Below, piece by piece: positions 35,468 to 45,281 of a stretch of 64,000 nt of DNA. Numbering within the stretch: the first letter of the stretch is position 1; every line of letters starts with the position of its first letter. Both the position numbers and the translations under genes were made by a program. Origin of the DNA: an uncultured Methylobacillus sp. (GTDB lineage: Bacteria > Pseudomonadota > Gammaproteobacteria > Burkholderiales > Methylophilaceae); contig CAIJXJ010000180.1 of the NCBI GenBank assembly GCA_903824575.1, positions 1-64,000 of the forward strand, read 5' to 3'. The notes under the pieces are model-generated. The model was given only the letters and a program-made list of their open reading frames with translations. It was not told the origin of the DNA and did not search any database.

Positions 35468-36028
35468 CTACTTAGCCGTGCCCGCAGCATCTGTTTCAGC
35501 TGGCATTATAATTTTCTTCTTGGGCTGGATCACCGCACGCACCCGCCCGTTGGGCGCACCAGGGGTGACTGATTGCCCCCCGCCGATGACTTCCGCATAC
35601 TCGGCATTGGCGTCATACATGATGTAGTCGCCACGCACCAAATCCTCGCCACGTTTAACCCAGGCCTCGGTGTACAGGCGTATCTTGTCCATGCGCCCAT
35701 CATATTCGATACGCTGTGCACTGCCTTGGATATATTCATCCCGGCCCTCTTCCTTCTGCTTGAAAGTGGTTGGATTGCCGGTTGAGGTGCTGTGCTGGAA
35801 ACCGCCCGTATCTTCATGCACCACCAGTTTGTCGGCCCGCATCACCATTGTGCCCTGGGTCAGGATGACGTTGCCGGTGTAAGTGCTGATCTTTTTGGCG
35901 TCGTTGGTGGTGAGGTTGTCGGCCTCCAGATTGATCGGCTGGTCACGGTCCGCCTTTTCGGCAAAAACAGTGACTGGGGCCAGCGCCAGCCAGGCCAGCA
36001 GGAACAATTTGATGTAGGCATTTGTCAT
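35468..36028 (-). CDS. lptA: LPS periplasmic bridge protein LptA
   Basis: A 186-residue periplasmic protein with a signal peptide (ending TVFA-EKADRD) and the OstA/LptA beta-jellyroll pattern INLEADNLTTNDAKKISTYTGNVILTQGTMVMRADKLVV and YDGRMDKIRLYTEAWVKRGEDLVRGDYIMYD. It polymerises to bridge inner and outer membranes. Its ATG overlaps the lptC stop (ATGA). Confidence 0.92.
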   Translation of the reverse strand: MTNAYIKLFLLAWLALAPVTVFAEKADRDQPINLEADNLTTNDAKKISTYTGNVILTQGTMVMRADKLVVHEDTGGFQHSTSTGNPTTFKQKEEGRDEYIQGSAQRIEYDGRMDKIRLYTEAWVKRGEDLVRGDYIMYDANAEYAEVIGGGQSVTPGAPNGRVRAVIQPKKKIIMPAETDAAGTAK

Positions 36029-36798
36029 AGGGTTCTCCGAATCCGGGACGTGTCTTTTCCGGTCTTGGTTTGTGGTTGCATCACGTAATGAGCAGACTTT
36101 TTAGGGCTGGTCGTACTTGTGTTCTTCTGTTTTTCTGCCTGTTTGAGACGGCCGATAGCTGGCGCCATTTTGTCTGATGTAGTCCGCTTGATGGGCACCC
36201 TATGCTTGATGGCGCGTAAACTTGCTGCGGGCTTTTCATAATGGACATACACGCGTCCCGATACCTTCAGTGTGCGCTCTTTTTTATTATATTCCATCCC
36301 TGAGCCGCGAATCAGCGTTGTCGGGGCCTGCCGGATGGTCACCGGGCGATTGGTGACAGCGATGTCATCATCAGGGATCAGATGCAGATACTCCGTCAGC
36401 AAGGTCATTGCGCCGCGCTCAGGCGACGCTGCACGTACCACTTGAACTTGATCCATGAAATAAACATCATCACCGCCACTCGATACCTGTCCACGCTGCC
36501 CTTGTATCTGGGTATAGGGCTTGTTGCTGGAATACTGAGTAAAGCGCGGCCGCGTCATGAGTGCGCTGTCGTCATCCGGGTAGTGAACCAGTTCCACCGC
36601 CGATAGCACGAAACGTGGATCACCGTTGAGATCATTTTTTTTAGTGCTGAAATTAGTCACTTTGTAATCCGGGTCATGTCGGCTGCTACCATCCAACTTT
36701 GGCTGGGGCGCTTGCACGGTGTGGTCGATCCACAGGGTAAGTGTCGCAAGCAGCGCGAGCAATGCCAAGGGAAACCAGATGGTGGGACGTCCCTGCAT
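36025..36798 (-). CDS. lptC: LPS export protein LptC with long basic C-terminal tail
   Basis: A 257-residue bitopic inner-membrane protein that receives LPS from LptB2FG. One membrane segment (about 6-25), then a periplasmic jellyroll (DYKVTNFSTKKNDLNGDPRFVLSA, RPRFTQYSSNKPYTQIQGQRGQVSS, EYLHLIPDDDIAVTNRPV, KKERTLKVSGRVYVHYE). Usual LptC length is about 190. Here some 66 residues rich in Lys/Arg follow (RAIKHRVPIKRT ... KDTSRIRRTL). The stop overlaps the lptA start, so the tail is not an obvious frameshift artefact. Confidence 0.88.
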   Translation of the reverse strand: MQGRPTIWFPLALLALLATLTLWIDHTVQAPQPKLDGSSRHDPDYKVTNFSTKKNDLNGDPRFVLSAVELVHYPDDDSALMTRPRFTQYSSNKPYTQIQGQRGQVSSGGDDVYFMDQVQVVRAASPERGAMTLLTEYLHLIPDDDIAVTNRPVTIRQAPTTLIRGSGMEYNKKERTLKVSGRVYVHYEKPAASLRAIKHRVPIKRTTSDKMAPAIGRLKQAEKQKNTSTTSPKKSAHYVMQPQTKTGKDTSRIRRTL

Positions 36799-36808
36799 TC
36801 GCCGGCAC

Positions 36809-37336
36809 CTATTTCAGAAACTGCGACATCTGGGCATCAAACGTACCCTGCGCCTGCATGATCAGTTCAACCAGTTCACGCACCGCACCACGGCCACCTT
36901 CACGCGTCGTAACATAATGCGCATGCGCCTTCACCAGAGGCGGGGCGGCCGGTACTGCCACAGCCAGACCACAACGCCGCATCGGCGGCAAATCCACGAC
37001 ATCATCCCCCATGAAAGCACATTGGGCATGGTCCAGGCCCAACGCTGTCGTCAGGCGTTCAAATGCTTCCAATTTGTCTTCGACCCCTTGAAAATAATGC
37101 TCGACGCCAGTACTCTCGGCGCGCCGTGCCACTACATTGGAGGTGCGGCCGGTAATGATGGCGGTGTCCACCCCGCTGGCTTTGAGCAACTTCATGCCCA
37201 GACCATCTTGCGTGTTGAAAGCCTTGAATTCCTGGCCGTCGTCGCACAGATAAAGACTGCCATCGGTCATGACGCCATCCACATCAAACACCACCAGTCG
37301 AATCGCCTTGGCACGTTCAAACACATCCTGACTCAT
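36809..37336 (-). CDS. kdsC: Kdo-8-phosphate phosphatase
   Basis: A 175-residue HAD phosphatase removing phosphate from 3-deoxy-manno-octulosonate 8-phosphate. It has catalytic aspartates in VVFDVDGVMTDG, ITGRTS, the Lys in VEDKLEAFE and the metal-site GDDVVDLP. It is a tetramer-forming, capless C0-type member. The start overlaps the kdsD stop by ATGA. Confidence 0.94.
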   Translation of the reverse strand: MSQDVFERAKAIRLVVFDVDGVMTDGSLYLCDDGQEFKAFNTQDGLGMKLLKASGVDTAIITGRTSNVVARRAESTGVEHYFQGVEDKLEAFERLTTALGLDHAQCAFMGDDVVDLPPMRRCGLAVAVPAAPPLVKAHAHYVTTREGGRGAVRELVELIMQAQGTFDAQMSQFLK

Positions 37337-38328
37337 ACCACTTTCGCTCTCAACAAATCATGCATATTAAGGGCGCCAACCAGCACGCCCTGCTCATCCA
37401 CCACCAGCAAGCCATTGATCTTGTGCTGTTCCATCAGCTCCACTGCCTCTACCGCCAGTTTGTGCGGGGTGATGGTCTGTGGCTGCTTGTGCATCACGGC
37501 ATCCACCAGAATGGAGGCCACATCGATGCCCAGGCCGAAGGTGCGGCGCAAGTCTCCATCGGTAAAAATGCCGATCGGGCGGTCTGATTCATCTGTTACT
37601 GCCGTCATGCCAAGGCCCTTCTTGGACATTTCAAGCAATGCGTCCGACAGGGCTGAACCTTGTTTGGTGCGCGGAACCTCAGCGCCTCGGCGCATCACGT
37701 CACTGACATGGACCAGCAACCGGCGACCTAGCGCACCACCGGGATGGGCGCGTGCAAAGTCTTCGGCGGAGAAACCTCGCGCGTCCAACAGCGCCACAGC
37801 CAACGCATCACCGAGTGCCAATGCTGCCGTCGTGCTGGCCGTTGGTGCCAGTCCCAGCGGACAGGCTTCCTGCGAGACCGACGCATCCAGATGCACATCA
37901 GATTCCTGCGCCAGTTCCGAGGCCGGGTTGCCGGTAATGCTGATCAGACTGGCGCCGGTACGCTTGATCTGCGGCACGATAGCCATCAATTCGTCGCTCT
38001 CGCCGGAATTAGACAGGGCGAGTACCACATCCTGGCCCGTGATCATGCCCAGATCGCCATGACTGGCTTCGCCCGGGTGCATGAAGAATGACGGCGTGCC
38101 GGTACTGGCCAGGGTAGAGGCTATTTTTCGGCCAACATGGCCCGACTTCCCCATGCCGCTCACCACGATGCGTCCTTGACATTGCAGCATGAGCGTTACG
38201 GCATGGGTGAACCTGTCATCCAGACGTGCAGCCAGTGCCTCCACGGCGCGAGCCTCGATGCGCAACACCTCACGAGCCAGATCCAGTGCGTGTCGTGGCG
38301 TTGCCATTATTAATTTTGTTGTTGCCAT
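37333..38328 (-). CDS. kdsD: Arabinose-5-phosphate isomerase
   Basis: A 331-residue enzyme making arabinose 5-phosphate for Kdo. The SIS domain (about 20-180) has VVSGMGKSGHVGRKIASTLASTGTPSFFMHPGEASHGDLGM and the SNSGES loop; two CBS domains follow (IGIFTDGDLRR, INGLLVVDEQGVLVGALNMHDLL). ATG 38328 (MATTKLIMATPRHAL) or 38307 are the likely starts; the frame is open to 38412. It is divergent from the antiporter gene. Confidence 0.93.
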   Translation of the reverse strand: MATTKLIMATPRHALDLAREVLRIEARAVEALAARLDDRFTHAVTLMLQCQGRIVVSGMGKSGHVGRKIASTLASTGTPSFFMHPGEASHGDLGMITGQDVVLALSNSGESDELMAIVPQIKRTGASLISITGNPASELAQESDVHLDASVSQEACPLGLAPTASTTAALALGDALAVALLDARGFSAEDFARAHPGGALGRRLLVHVSDVMRRGAEVPRTKQGSALSDALLEMSKKGLGMTAVTDESDRPIGIFTDGDLRRTFGLGIDVASILVDAVMHKQPQTITPHKLAVEAVELMEQHKINGLLVVDEQGVLVGALNMHDLLRAKVV

Positions 38329-38475
38329 ACGCCTACAGTATAAAAGGGTTCGCGGCATGAAGAAAGGATGCTTGCCACAAATCGGCACAAAAATTGCGTG
38401 TGACTCGGTCACTGGGTCTTGGTTAACGGCTAAAATGCAGCTTCCAAGCCACTATCTACAGATCAAGCGAAACCA

Positions 38476-40449
38476 ATGCCTGGTACCTTGCAAACCATTC
38501 TGATCCTGCTGACCTGCGCAGTCTTTGCCGTGGCACTGTTCCGTGTGTTGCAGTTGCCAGCCATGCTGGCTTATTTCCTGATGGGGCTGCTGCTGGGGCC
38601 GCATACCTTCGGATTGTTGCCGGATACCGAGGCAAACCGGGAGTTGGCGGAATTTGGCATCGTATTTCTGATGTTCAGCATCGCGCTGGAATTCAGCCTG
38701 CCGCAACTCTATGCCATGCGGCGCACGGTGTTAGGCTTAGGGGGGCTTCAAGTTTCCATCAGCATGCTGGTGGCGATGTTTGGCGCCATCGCGTTCGGGA
38801 TCGACTGGCGTGCGGCACTGGTCGTCTCCGGAGCGCTGGCCATGTCCTCTACAGCGATCGTATCGAAAATGCTGGTGGAGAAAGTGGAAATCAGTTCGCG
38901 TCACGGCAAGCTGGCCGTTGGTGTATTGCTGTTTCAGGATCTGGCCGTAGTGCCACTCTTGATTCTGATCCCTGCCATAGCAAGCGCCGATGGCAATCTT
39001 GCCGCCACGCTTGCCATGTCGGCAGTCAAGGCCGCCATTACCTTGTGGATACTGCTGGTGTTTGGCAAGAAGATCATCAGCCCTTGGTTCGACTTGGTCG
39101 CTCGCCAACGGTCACGCGAACTGTTCGTCATGAATGTGCTGATGGTGACGCTGCTGCTGTCCGTCTTTACCAAACAGGCTGGCCTTTCCTATGCACTGGG
39201 GGCTTTCATTGCCGGCATGCTGATTTCGGAAACGAGTTATCGTTATCAGGTTGAAGCCGACATTGCGCCGTTCCGCGACATCCTGCTGGGTCTGTTCTTC
39301 GTCACCGTCGGCATGCTGCTGGACGTGCACGAACTGCTTGCCAATATCGGCTGGGTGCTGATTTTACTGCTCGCTCTGATCGTGCTCAAGGCCTTCATCA
39401 TTACCCAAATCACACGTCGTTTCGGGCAAGAAACCGGGGTGGCCATTCGCACCGGCTGCACGCTGGCGCAGGCCGGCGAGTTCAGCTTCGTGATCCTCGC
39501 GCTGGGTGCGGAGCAGGATCTGCTGGGAGGACGAACTCTGCAGATCGTGCTGGCAGCGTCCTTGCTGTCCATGGTGATCGCGCCTTTCGTCATCGAATAC
39601 AACGGACGAATCGCCTCAAGATTATCGCGCAGCTATGAGCGCAACCGTCAGCGCTGGGTGCAAGGCATCGAGCATCTGGGCCAACAACTGGAAAGTCACG
39701 TCATCATCTGCGGTTACGGCCGCAGCGGACAGTACTTGTCGCGCTTCCTGACACAGGAAAACATCCCGTTCATCGCGCTCGATATCGACCCGGAGCGCGT
39801 GCGTGAGGCGGCCGTGGCAGGCGAAAACGTGGTCTATGGCGATGCCGGTCGTCGCGTGGTGTTGCAGGCTGCGGGCGCCTTGCGCGCCAAGGCGCTGGTG
39901 ATCAGTTACTCGGATGAGCATTCCGCCATGAAGGTATTGCATGTGGTGCAGGAACACTACCCGAAGCTACCGGTCATCGTGCGCACCTGGGATGACAGCA
40001 ACATGGACAAGTTCGTTGAGGCGGGGGCCACCGAAGTGGTGCCTGAGGTGCTGGAAGGCAGCTTGATGCTAGCCTCGCACGCACTGGTGCTGCTGGGCGT
40101 GCCGCTCAGCCGTGTGGTCAAGCGCATCCGATTGTTCCGTGAAGAACGCTACCAGTTGTTTCGCGGCTTCTTCCATGGACTGTCCGACTATGATCTGGAA
40201 GCGCGTGACGAAGATCAGCAGCGCTTGCATTCGGTTGCCCTGTCCGCTGGAGCCTTCGGATGCGGCAAGCGCCTGATCGACTTGTGGCTGGAGGGGCATG
40301 ACGTGCAAATCAAGTCGCTACGCCGTCGCAATCTGAAACCCCAGGAACCGACTCCAGACACGGTCATGGCAGAAGGGGATGTGCTGGTGCTGCAGGGCAC
40401 TCCAGAGAATCTGGCGTTGGCAGAAAACATCCTGTTAAAGGGCAAGTAA
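38476..40449 (+). CDS. CPA2-family cation:proton antiporter with RCK domains (KefB/YbaL-like)
   Basis: A 657-residue protein. The membrane part (about 1-385) has 11-13 helices with the family motifs GLLLGPHTFGLLPDT, FLMFSIALEF, SSTAIVSKML, LLFQDLAVVPLL and GCTLAQAGEFSFVILALGA. A cytoplasmic TrkA-N/RCK domain (about 408-525) has HVIICGYGRSGQYLSRFL, and a TrkA-C domain follows (about 575-655). Members exchange K+ or Na+ for H+ under nucleotide or glutathione control. The C-terminal RCK-C makes YbaL/KefB-like assignment more apt than a simple Na+/H+ antiporter. Confidence 0.88.
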   Translation: MPGTLQTILILLTCAVFAVALFRVLQLPAMLAYFLMGLLLGPHTFGLLPDTEANRELAEFGIVFLMFSIALEFSLPQLYAMRRTVLGLGGLQVSISMLVAMFGAIAFGIDWRAALVVSGALAMSSTAIVSKMLVEKVEISSRHGKLAVGVLLFQDLAVVPLLILIPAIASADGNLAATLAMSAVKAAITLWILLVFGKKIISPWFDLVARQRSRELFVMNVLMVTLLLSVFTKQAGLSYALGAFIAGMLISETSYRYQVEADIAPFRDILLGLFFVTVGMLLDVHELLANIGWVLILLLALIVLKAFIITQITRRFGQETGVAIRTGCTLAQAGEFSFVILALGAEQDLLGGRTLQIVLAASLLSMVIAPFVIEYNGRIASRLSRSYERNRQRWVQGIEHLGQQLESHVIICGYGRSGQYLSRFLTQENIPFIALDIDPERVREAAVAGENVVYGDAGRRVVLQAAGALRAKALVISYSDEHSAMKVLHVVQEHYPKLPVIVRTWDDSNMDKFVEAGATEVVPEVLEGSLMLASHALVLLGVPLSRVVKRIRLFREERYQLFRGFFHGLSDYDLEARDEDQQRLHSVALSAGAFGCGKRLIDLWLEGHDVQIKSLRRRNLKPQEPTPDTVMAEGDVLVLQGTPENLALAENILLKGK

Positions 40450-41495
40450 TGAGCGAGCATGCCGTCATCATCGGCGCCGGGGCAGTCGGTTGCTTGAGTG
40501 CGCTGGAACTGGTGCAGCGTGGCTGGCGCGTGACTGTGGTTGAGCGGGGCAGATTGGGCATGGAGTCTTCGTGGGCCGGTGGCGGCATCCTGTTCCCGCT
40601 ACTGCCGTGGAATTATACCGAACCTGTCAATCGCCTTGCCCTGGCGGGAGCCGCACACCATGCGACGCTGTGCGAACAACTACTGGCCGAGACCGGCATT
40701 GACCCGCAATTTCAAATGTGCGGCATGCGTATCCTGCCGCCTTTTGACTTGGCCGTTGCACGGCAATGGTGTCAAGCGCACAGCATCGCGTCCGAACTGG
40801 AGTCCGAAAGCCTGTGGTTGCCGCAGGTGGCGCAGGCACGCAACCCGCGCCTGATGCAGGCCTTGCGGGCGTTGATGCTCAAGCGGGGGGTGACGCTGCT
40901 GGAGCACACACAACTGCTTCCCTTGCAACAGGACAGCGGACGAGTAAATGCATGGCAGGATAGCGAGGGCCATGTTTTCGATGCCGATATTTTCGTCCTT
41001 ACCGCCGGCGCCTGGAGCCAAGGTCTGCTCGGCAGGCACGCCCTGTCATTGCGAATGAAACCGATGCGAGGTCAGATGCTGCTCTATCAATTGCCCCCGG
41101 CTACGCTGCCCTCTCTACTGTATCAAGAAGACTTTTATCTGATTCCTCGAATGGATGGCCATATCCTGGCCGGCAGTACGGTAGAAGACGTTGGCTTCAA
41201 TAAGGCGACGACTCCTGCTATCGCGACGCTACTCGCGACCAGAGCTGCCGCGCTCCTGCCGCAACTGGCAGACGCAGAAATCATCAAGCATTGGAGCGGC
41301 CTGCGCCCCGGTTCGCCGGACAACGTGCCGGTGATCGCCCGCCACCCGGCGTTCGACAATCTGTATCTCAATACCGGACATTTCCGTTACGGCGTCACCA
41401 TGGCACCAGCCAGCGCAGAAATCCTGGCCAGCCTGGTCTGCGGCGAGGCGCCGGCCGTAAACGCGGAAGCCTACGCATTCCCCAAACCGGGCTAA
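40449..41495 (+). CDS. FAD-dependent amine oxidoreductase (ThiO/DadA-like)
   Basis: A 348-residue DAO-family flavoprotein. Dinucleotide-binding motif VIIGAGAVGCLSALELVQRG, then VVERGRLGMESSWAGGGILFPLLPW, a substrate-domain string MKPMRGQMLLYQL and a C-terminal FAD-contact HWSGLRPGSPDNVPVIA with LNTGHFRYGVTMAPAS. The pattern is close to glycine oxidase ThiO, which supplies the thiazole precursor of thiamin, and to D-amino-acid dehydrogenases. No thiamin genes are adjacent. The ATG overlaps the antiporter stop (TAATG), implying co-translation. Confidence 0.83.
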   Translation: MSEHAVIIGAGAVGCLSALELVQRGWRVTVVERGRLGMESSWAGGGILFPLLPWNYTEPVNRLALAGAAHHATLCEQLLAETGIDPQFQMCGMRILPPFDLAVARQWCQAHSIASELESESLWLPQVAQARNPRLMQALRALMLKRGVTLLEHTQLLPLQQDSGRVNAWQDSEGHVFDADIFVLTAGAWSQGLLGRHALSLRMKPMRGQMLLYQLPPATLPSLLYQEDFYLIPRMDGHILAGSTVEDVGFNKATTPAIATLLATRAAALLPQLADAEIIKHWSGLRPGSPDNVPVIARHPAFDNLYLNTGHFRYGVTMAPASAEILASLVCGEAPAVNAEAYAFPKPG

Positions 41496-41575
41496 AGGGC
41501 ATAAACGCTTGATTAAACTGTCAACACGGTTTTTTTCGCACTCGCGATGAATGCCAGGCAGTTCCAGGCGAAGGA

Positions 41576-43954
41576 TCAGATCAGACGTTTGCCCGTCTTC
41601 AACATTTCGACAAACTGATCTGCCGGCACCGGACGGCTGAACAGGTAGCCCTGAATTTCATCGCAGCCCTGTTGTCGCAAAAAATCCAGTTGCTCGGGCG
41701 TTTCCACGCCTTCGGCAATCACCTTCAGGCCGAGGCTCTTGCCCAGAGCGATGATGGCGCAGGTGATGGCGATATCATTGGCGTCCTGCGGAATGTTGCG
41801 AACGAAGGATTGGTCAATCTTGAGCTTCTTGATAGGAAAGCGCTTGAGATAAGACAATGAGGAGTAACCGGTGCCGAAATCATCCAGCGACATCGGCACA
41901 CCCAATTTGTCGATGGCACGGAGCATCTCGATCACACCATCGGCATCCCGCATCACCATGCTCTCGGTGATTTCAAGCTCAAGCAGGGCATGCGGAAGCT
42001 GTTGTCGCTGAAGCAGGCTGGAGACCTCCTGTACCAGGCTGTTGCGAAACTGTTTGGCGGAAAGATTGACGGCGAGTTTGACCACAGACACGCCAGCCTG
42101 CAACCAGCTTTTGTTCTGGATCACAGCCTGTTCCATCACCCACTGGCCAATGGGGACGATCAGGCCGGTTTCCTCCGCCATCGGAATGAACTGGGCGGGT
42201 GACACCATGCCGAGTTCCGGGTGCTTCCAGCGCAGGAGCACCTCGGCGCCTACGATGTTGCCGCTCCGGATGTCGGCTTGTGGCTGAAAGTGCAACAGAA
42301 ACTCGTTACGATCGAGCGCGCGACGCAGATCGCTTTCCATTTTCAGCCGCTCCAGCGAACGTGCATTCATTTCACTGGCATAAAACAGAAAACTGCCGTC
42401 GCCGCGATCCTTGGCGCGAAACATGGCCACATCTGCATTCTTGATCAGATCTTCGACGGTCTTGCCATCGGCCGGGTAAACGCTGATGCCCATGCTCGCC
42501 GAAACTGCGAGTTCGTGGCCGTTAATAAAAAAGGGGGCGCTAAAGGCGCCGAGGATCTTGTTGGCTACCAGCGCCGCATCATCCGGCCTGGCAATATTGG
42601 TTAGCGCGACCACAAATTCATCGCCACCCAGGCGTGCAATCACATCTGACGGACGCAGGCAAGCCTTTAAACGGAGTGCCACGCTACGGATGAGCTCATC
42701 CCCGGCGCCGTGGCCCAGGGTGTCGTTGACGTTCTTGAAGCGATCAAGATCGATGAACAGGACCGCGCCGGAATTCAGATTGCGGCTAGCCACCGCTAGT
42801 GCTTGTTCAAGCAGTTCATGAAGCGTGGAACGGTTGGGGAGGCCGGTCAGGGTGTCATAGAATGCCAACTGCCGGATGCGTTCTTCAGCGGCAACGCGTT
42901 CGCTGATATCGGAAAAAGTCGAAAAATAATGGGTCAACTCACCACGATCATTCCTGACCGTACTGATGTTTGCCCATTTCGGGAAAATGGCACCATTCTT
43001 GTGTCTATCCCAGAGCTCTCCCTGCCACTGACCATTTTCGTCCAGAATGTGCCGCATCTCGGTAAAAAATGCCTCATCCTGCTGTTCCGAATAGTGAAGG
43101 CGAGGCTTGTTGCCAATCACTTCGTCTGCGCTATAGCCGGTAATACCGACAAAGGCATGATTGACTGCAATCACGCGCTCCTCAGCATCCATCACCAGAA
43201 TGCCTTCCCCGCTGTTTTCAAAGATACGTCCATAGAGGCGCAGACTCTCTTCCTTGATCAGGCGCTCGGTAATGTCTCGCACATAACCGATCAGCTCGCT
43301 GGGGTTGCCATTGCGGTCATGCACGACCGAGAGCATAACGCTGGCCCAGAACACTTCGCCCGATTTTTTGCGTCGTCGCACCACCATTTCGCGCTCGCCT
43401 GACAATAACGGATCGTCACTGTCGTCTTCATCGTCCTCGGTGTACAAGAACAGGATATTCTGACCGATCGCCTCATCAGCCAGATAGCCAAACAGTCGCT
43501 CTGCGCCGCCATTCCATCCAGTAATGTAGCCAAGCAGATCGGTCGAAATGATCGAATCCTCGATCTGATCGAGAATGCGTGATTGCTGCTCGAGTTGCCC
43601 GGACATCAGATCCAGCTGTCGCTCGCGGCCGGTCAGTCGCCCGTAAGTTTCCAGGATAGGAACAACAAACTGGGCAATGGCTGCCAGATTGGCGGCATCC
43701 TCGGCGCTGAAATCTTTTCCGTCTGCACCCAACGTGCCGATGGCACCCTTTGCGCCATGCAAGGCTACAGCTATTGTTTGCGGCGTCAACCAGGGTTCAC
43801 CCCGCCGCGTCGCTTCAACCGCGCTTGCCCATTTTTCAGGATAGGAGGGAGATTCACACAAAATGAATGCGGCATCAGGACAGGCCAGGGCTTTTTTCAG
43901 TTCATCCGACAGGATGCCAGACACTTCATGGCCATCAAAAACGGCGGCAAGCAT
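41576..43954 (-). CDS. PAS-PAS-GGDEF-EAL c-di-GMP protein with GAF-like N-terminus
   Basis: A 792-residue soluble protein. The N-terminal about 110 residues look GAF-like ([30 protein letters not shown]). Two PAS domains follow (about 125-240 and 245-360; [40 protein letters not shown]). The GGDEF domain has an intact GGDEF at 443-447 and a preceding RxxD (RPSD), so cyclase activity and product inhibition are possible. The EAL domain keeps EVLLRW (E571), ETE-type ITESMV and [10 protein letters not shown]. No good ribosome site precedes ATG 43954, and the frame is open some 15 codons further without another usual start. It sits 54 bases after the HDOD gene. Confidence 0.9.
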   Translation of the reverse strand: MLAAVFDGHEVSGILSDELKKALACPDAAFILCESPSYPEKWASAVEATRRGEPWLTPQTIAVALHGAKGAIGTLGADGKDFSAEDAANLAAIAQFVVPILETYGRLTGRERQLDLMSGQLEQQSRILDQIEDSIISTDLLGYITGWNGGAERLFGYLADEAIGQNILFLYTEDDEDDSDDPLLSGEREMVVRRRKKSGEVFWASVMLSVVHDRNGNPSELIGYVRDITERLIKEESLRLYGRIFENSGEGILVMDAEERVIAVNHAFVGITGYSADEVIGNKPRLHYSEQQDEAFFTEMRHILDENGQWQGELWDRHKNGAIFPKWANISTVRNDRGELTHYFSTFSDISERVAAEERIRQLAFYDTLTGLPNRSTLHELLEQALAVASRNLNSGAVLFIDLDRFKNVNDTLGHGAGDELIRSVALRLKACLRPSDVIARLGGDEFVVALTNIARPDDAALVANKILGAFSAPFFINGHELAVSASMGISVYPADGKTVEDLIKNADVAMFRAKDRGDGSFLFYASEMNARSLERLKMESDLRRALDRNEFLLHFQPQADIRSGNIVGAEVLLRWKHPELGMVSPAQFIPMAEETGLIVPIGQWVMEQAVIQNKSWLQAGVSVVKLAVNLSAKQFRNSLVQEVSSLLQRQQLPHALLELEITESMVMRDADGVIEMLRAIDKLGVPMSLDDFGTGYSSLSYLKRFPIKKLKIDQSFVRNIPQDANDIAITCAIIALGKSLGLKVIAEGVETPEQLDFLRQQGCDEIQGYLFSRPVPADQFVEMLKTGKRLI

Positions 43955-44008
43955 GCGCTGTGCAATGGAAAACGCGGCGAGTGATAAATGATTATGGATA
44001 ACTGCTCC

Positions 44009-44890
44009 CTAGGCCATGCTGGCGCCAACATCTTGTGCCCAAATCAGGGCCTCAAGTTGAAGTTTGGCGCATTGCTCCGCTGCAATGTCAGGCGACCGTG
44101 AAGGCACGACTCCCGCTTGTACGTCTTCCACCCATGACAACCATTCACCCAGTTCGCCTCGATGTTCCAACAAGGCCAGTCGGACCGGATCAGGCAGCTG
44201 GATGTTTTTTCCAATCTCGGCCATGCTCATGCCCAGCAGGCTGTCGAGCAGGGAAAAAATGCCGGTCATGAAGGCCTGCTCACGTGTTACCGCATCGCAA
44301 CCCTGTGCGACGGCCAACTGTTCCAGCAAATTGCCACGCATTGCAGCAAAATGCAATAAAGGGCTAGCTGCTTTTTCATTTTTGTTAGCGTACAGCAATA
44401 ACTGTATCCAGCGTTGCATCTGCCGGCGACCGAGCATCATGATGGCTTGATTGAACGTTGAAATCTCCCTGTTCAAGCCCATCCCGGCCGAATTGATCAG
44501 CCTGAACAGATGATACGACAGGCCTGGCTCGCGTTTGAAGACCTGTTCAATCTCAGTCGTGTCTGCATCTTGCGCGAGCAGTGCCAGCAGTCGCAACAAC
44601 ACGATTCTGCCGGCGTCTTGTTTGGTGGCAGTTGTGATGGGCGGGTGCGCAACATAAGGGCCGGCAAAGACCACGTGACCATTTGCCGTTGCCGTGCTTA
44701 ACTGCTCCAGAGATTGTATGCCGGTTGCAACAGCGATGTCCCCGGTCAGATAAATTTTGAGGTTTGGTATGGCCATCTGCAGACTCTCTGCAGTGTCTGC
44801 CGTGACACTACTACCGTGCAACCAGATCCCGCCCCAGTTCCCGTTTCGGTCAATAACAGGCGACAGCCAAAAATTTTGTTCTTCGTTCAT
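44009..44890 (-). CDS. HDOD-domain signalling protein
   Basis: A 293-residue protein. The N-terminal about 85 residues resemble the C-terminal end of a degenerate EAL domain (LKIYLTGDIAVATGIQSLEQL). The HDOD domain (about 90-280) has RIVLLRLLALLAQDADTTEIEQVFKREPGLSYHLFRLINSAGMGL, FNQAIMMLGRRQMQRWIQLLL, and EQAFMTGIFSLLDSLLGMSM. HDOD proteins of this EAL-HDOD (YuxH) type regulate motility and c-di-GMP pathways without known catalysis. It precedes the GGDEF-EAL gene in transcription order. Confidence 0.85.
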   Translation of the reverse strand: MNEEQNFWLSPVIDRNGNWGGIWLHGSSVTADTAESLQMAIPNLKIYLTGDIAVATGIQSLEQLSTATANGHVVFAGPYVAHPPITTATKQDAGRIVLLRLLALLAQDADTTEIEQVFKREPGLSYHLFRLINSAGMGLNREISTFNQAIMMLGRRQMQRWIQLLLYANKNEKAASPLLHFAAMRGNLLEQLAVAQGCDAVTREQAFMTGIFSLLDSLLGMSMAEIGKNIQLPDPVRLALLEHRGELGEWLSWVEDVQAGVVPSRSPDIAAEQCAKLQLEALIWAQDVGASMA

Positions 44891-44975
44891 GCCTTCATTC
44901 TAGCGATAATAATGAAGCTGGTGCTAAATACACGACAAAATTTGTTGTTTGTCAAATAGATAGTGAATAAAGGGG

Positions 44976-45272
44976 CTAGCTCTTCGTGTCCGCTGGATAT
45001 TTTTTTGCGGTGTGGATGATATTCAAGATAATCAGGGCTTCATCGGTGACTTTCACGATGGCGATGTAGGGTAATCGGCCGATAACCTGCTCGCGTGTTC
45101 CAGTTGCGCGACCTGAACGGGTGCGTTCAGGGAATGTTTCAAGTATTGCCACTTGCGTTCTAATGCGCGTATAGACCGCTTCCGCTACCCGCATTCCCGC
45201 TTGCTCCAAGTAGTACAGCAAGATATTCTCGAGATCAATTTCGGCCTGTTCTGACCACAAGACTTTGAACAT
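44976..45272 (-). CDS. ParE/RelE-family toxin
   Basis: A 98-residue toxin of the RelE/ParE fold: FKVLWSEQAEIDLENILLYYLEQAG, VAILETFPERTRSGRA, REQVIGRLPYIAIVKVTDEALIILNIIHTAKKYP. The final HTAKKYP string is a ParE signature. It follows the Phd-type antitoxin by 9 bases. ParE toxins inhibit gyrase; RelE types cleave ribosome-bound mRNA. The catalytic choice cannot be made by eye, but ParE is favoured. Confidence 0.87.
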   Translation of the reverse strand: MFKVLWSEQAEIDLENILLYYLEQAGMRVAEAVYTRIRTQVAILETFPERTRSGRATGTREQVIGRLPYIAIVKVTDEALIILNIIHTAKKYPADTKS

Positions 45273-45281
45273 GCTGGGAAG

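Noticed and set aside
36719-38062. 447-codon plus-strand frame opposite kdsC/kdsD
   Set aside because: Antisense to two recognised genes; Ser/Arg/Thr-rich shadow composition.
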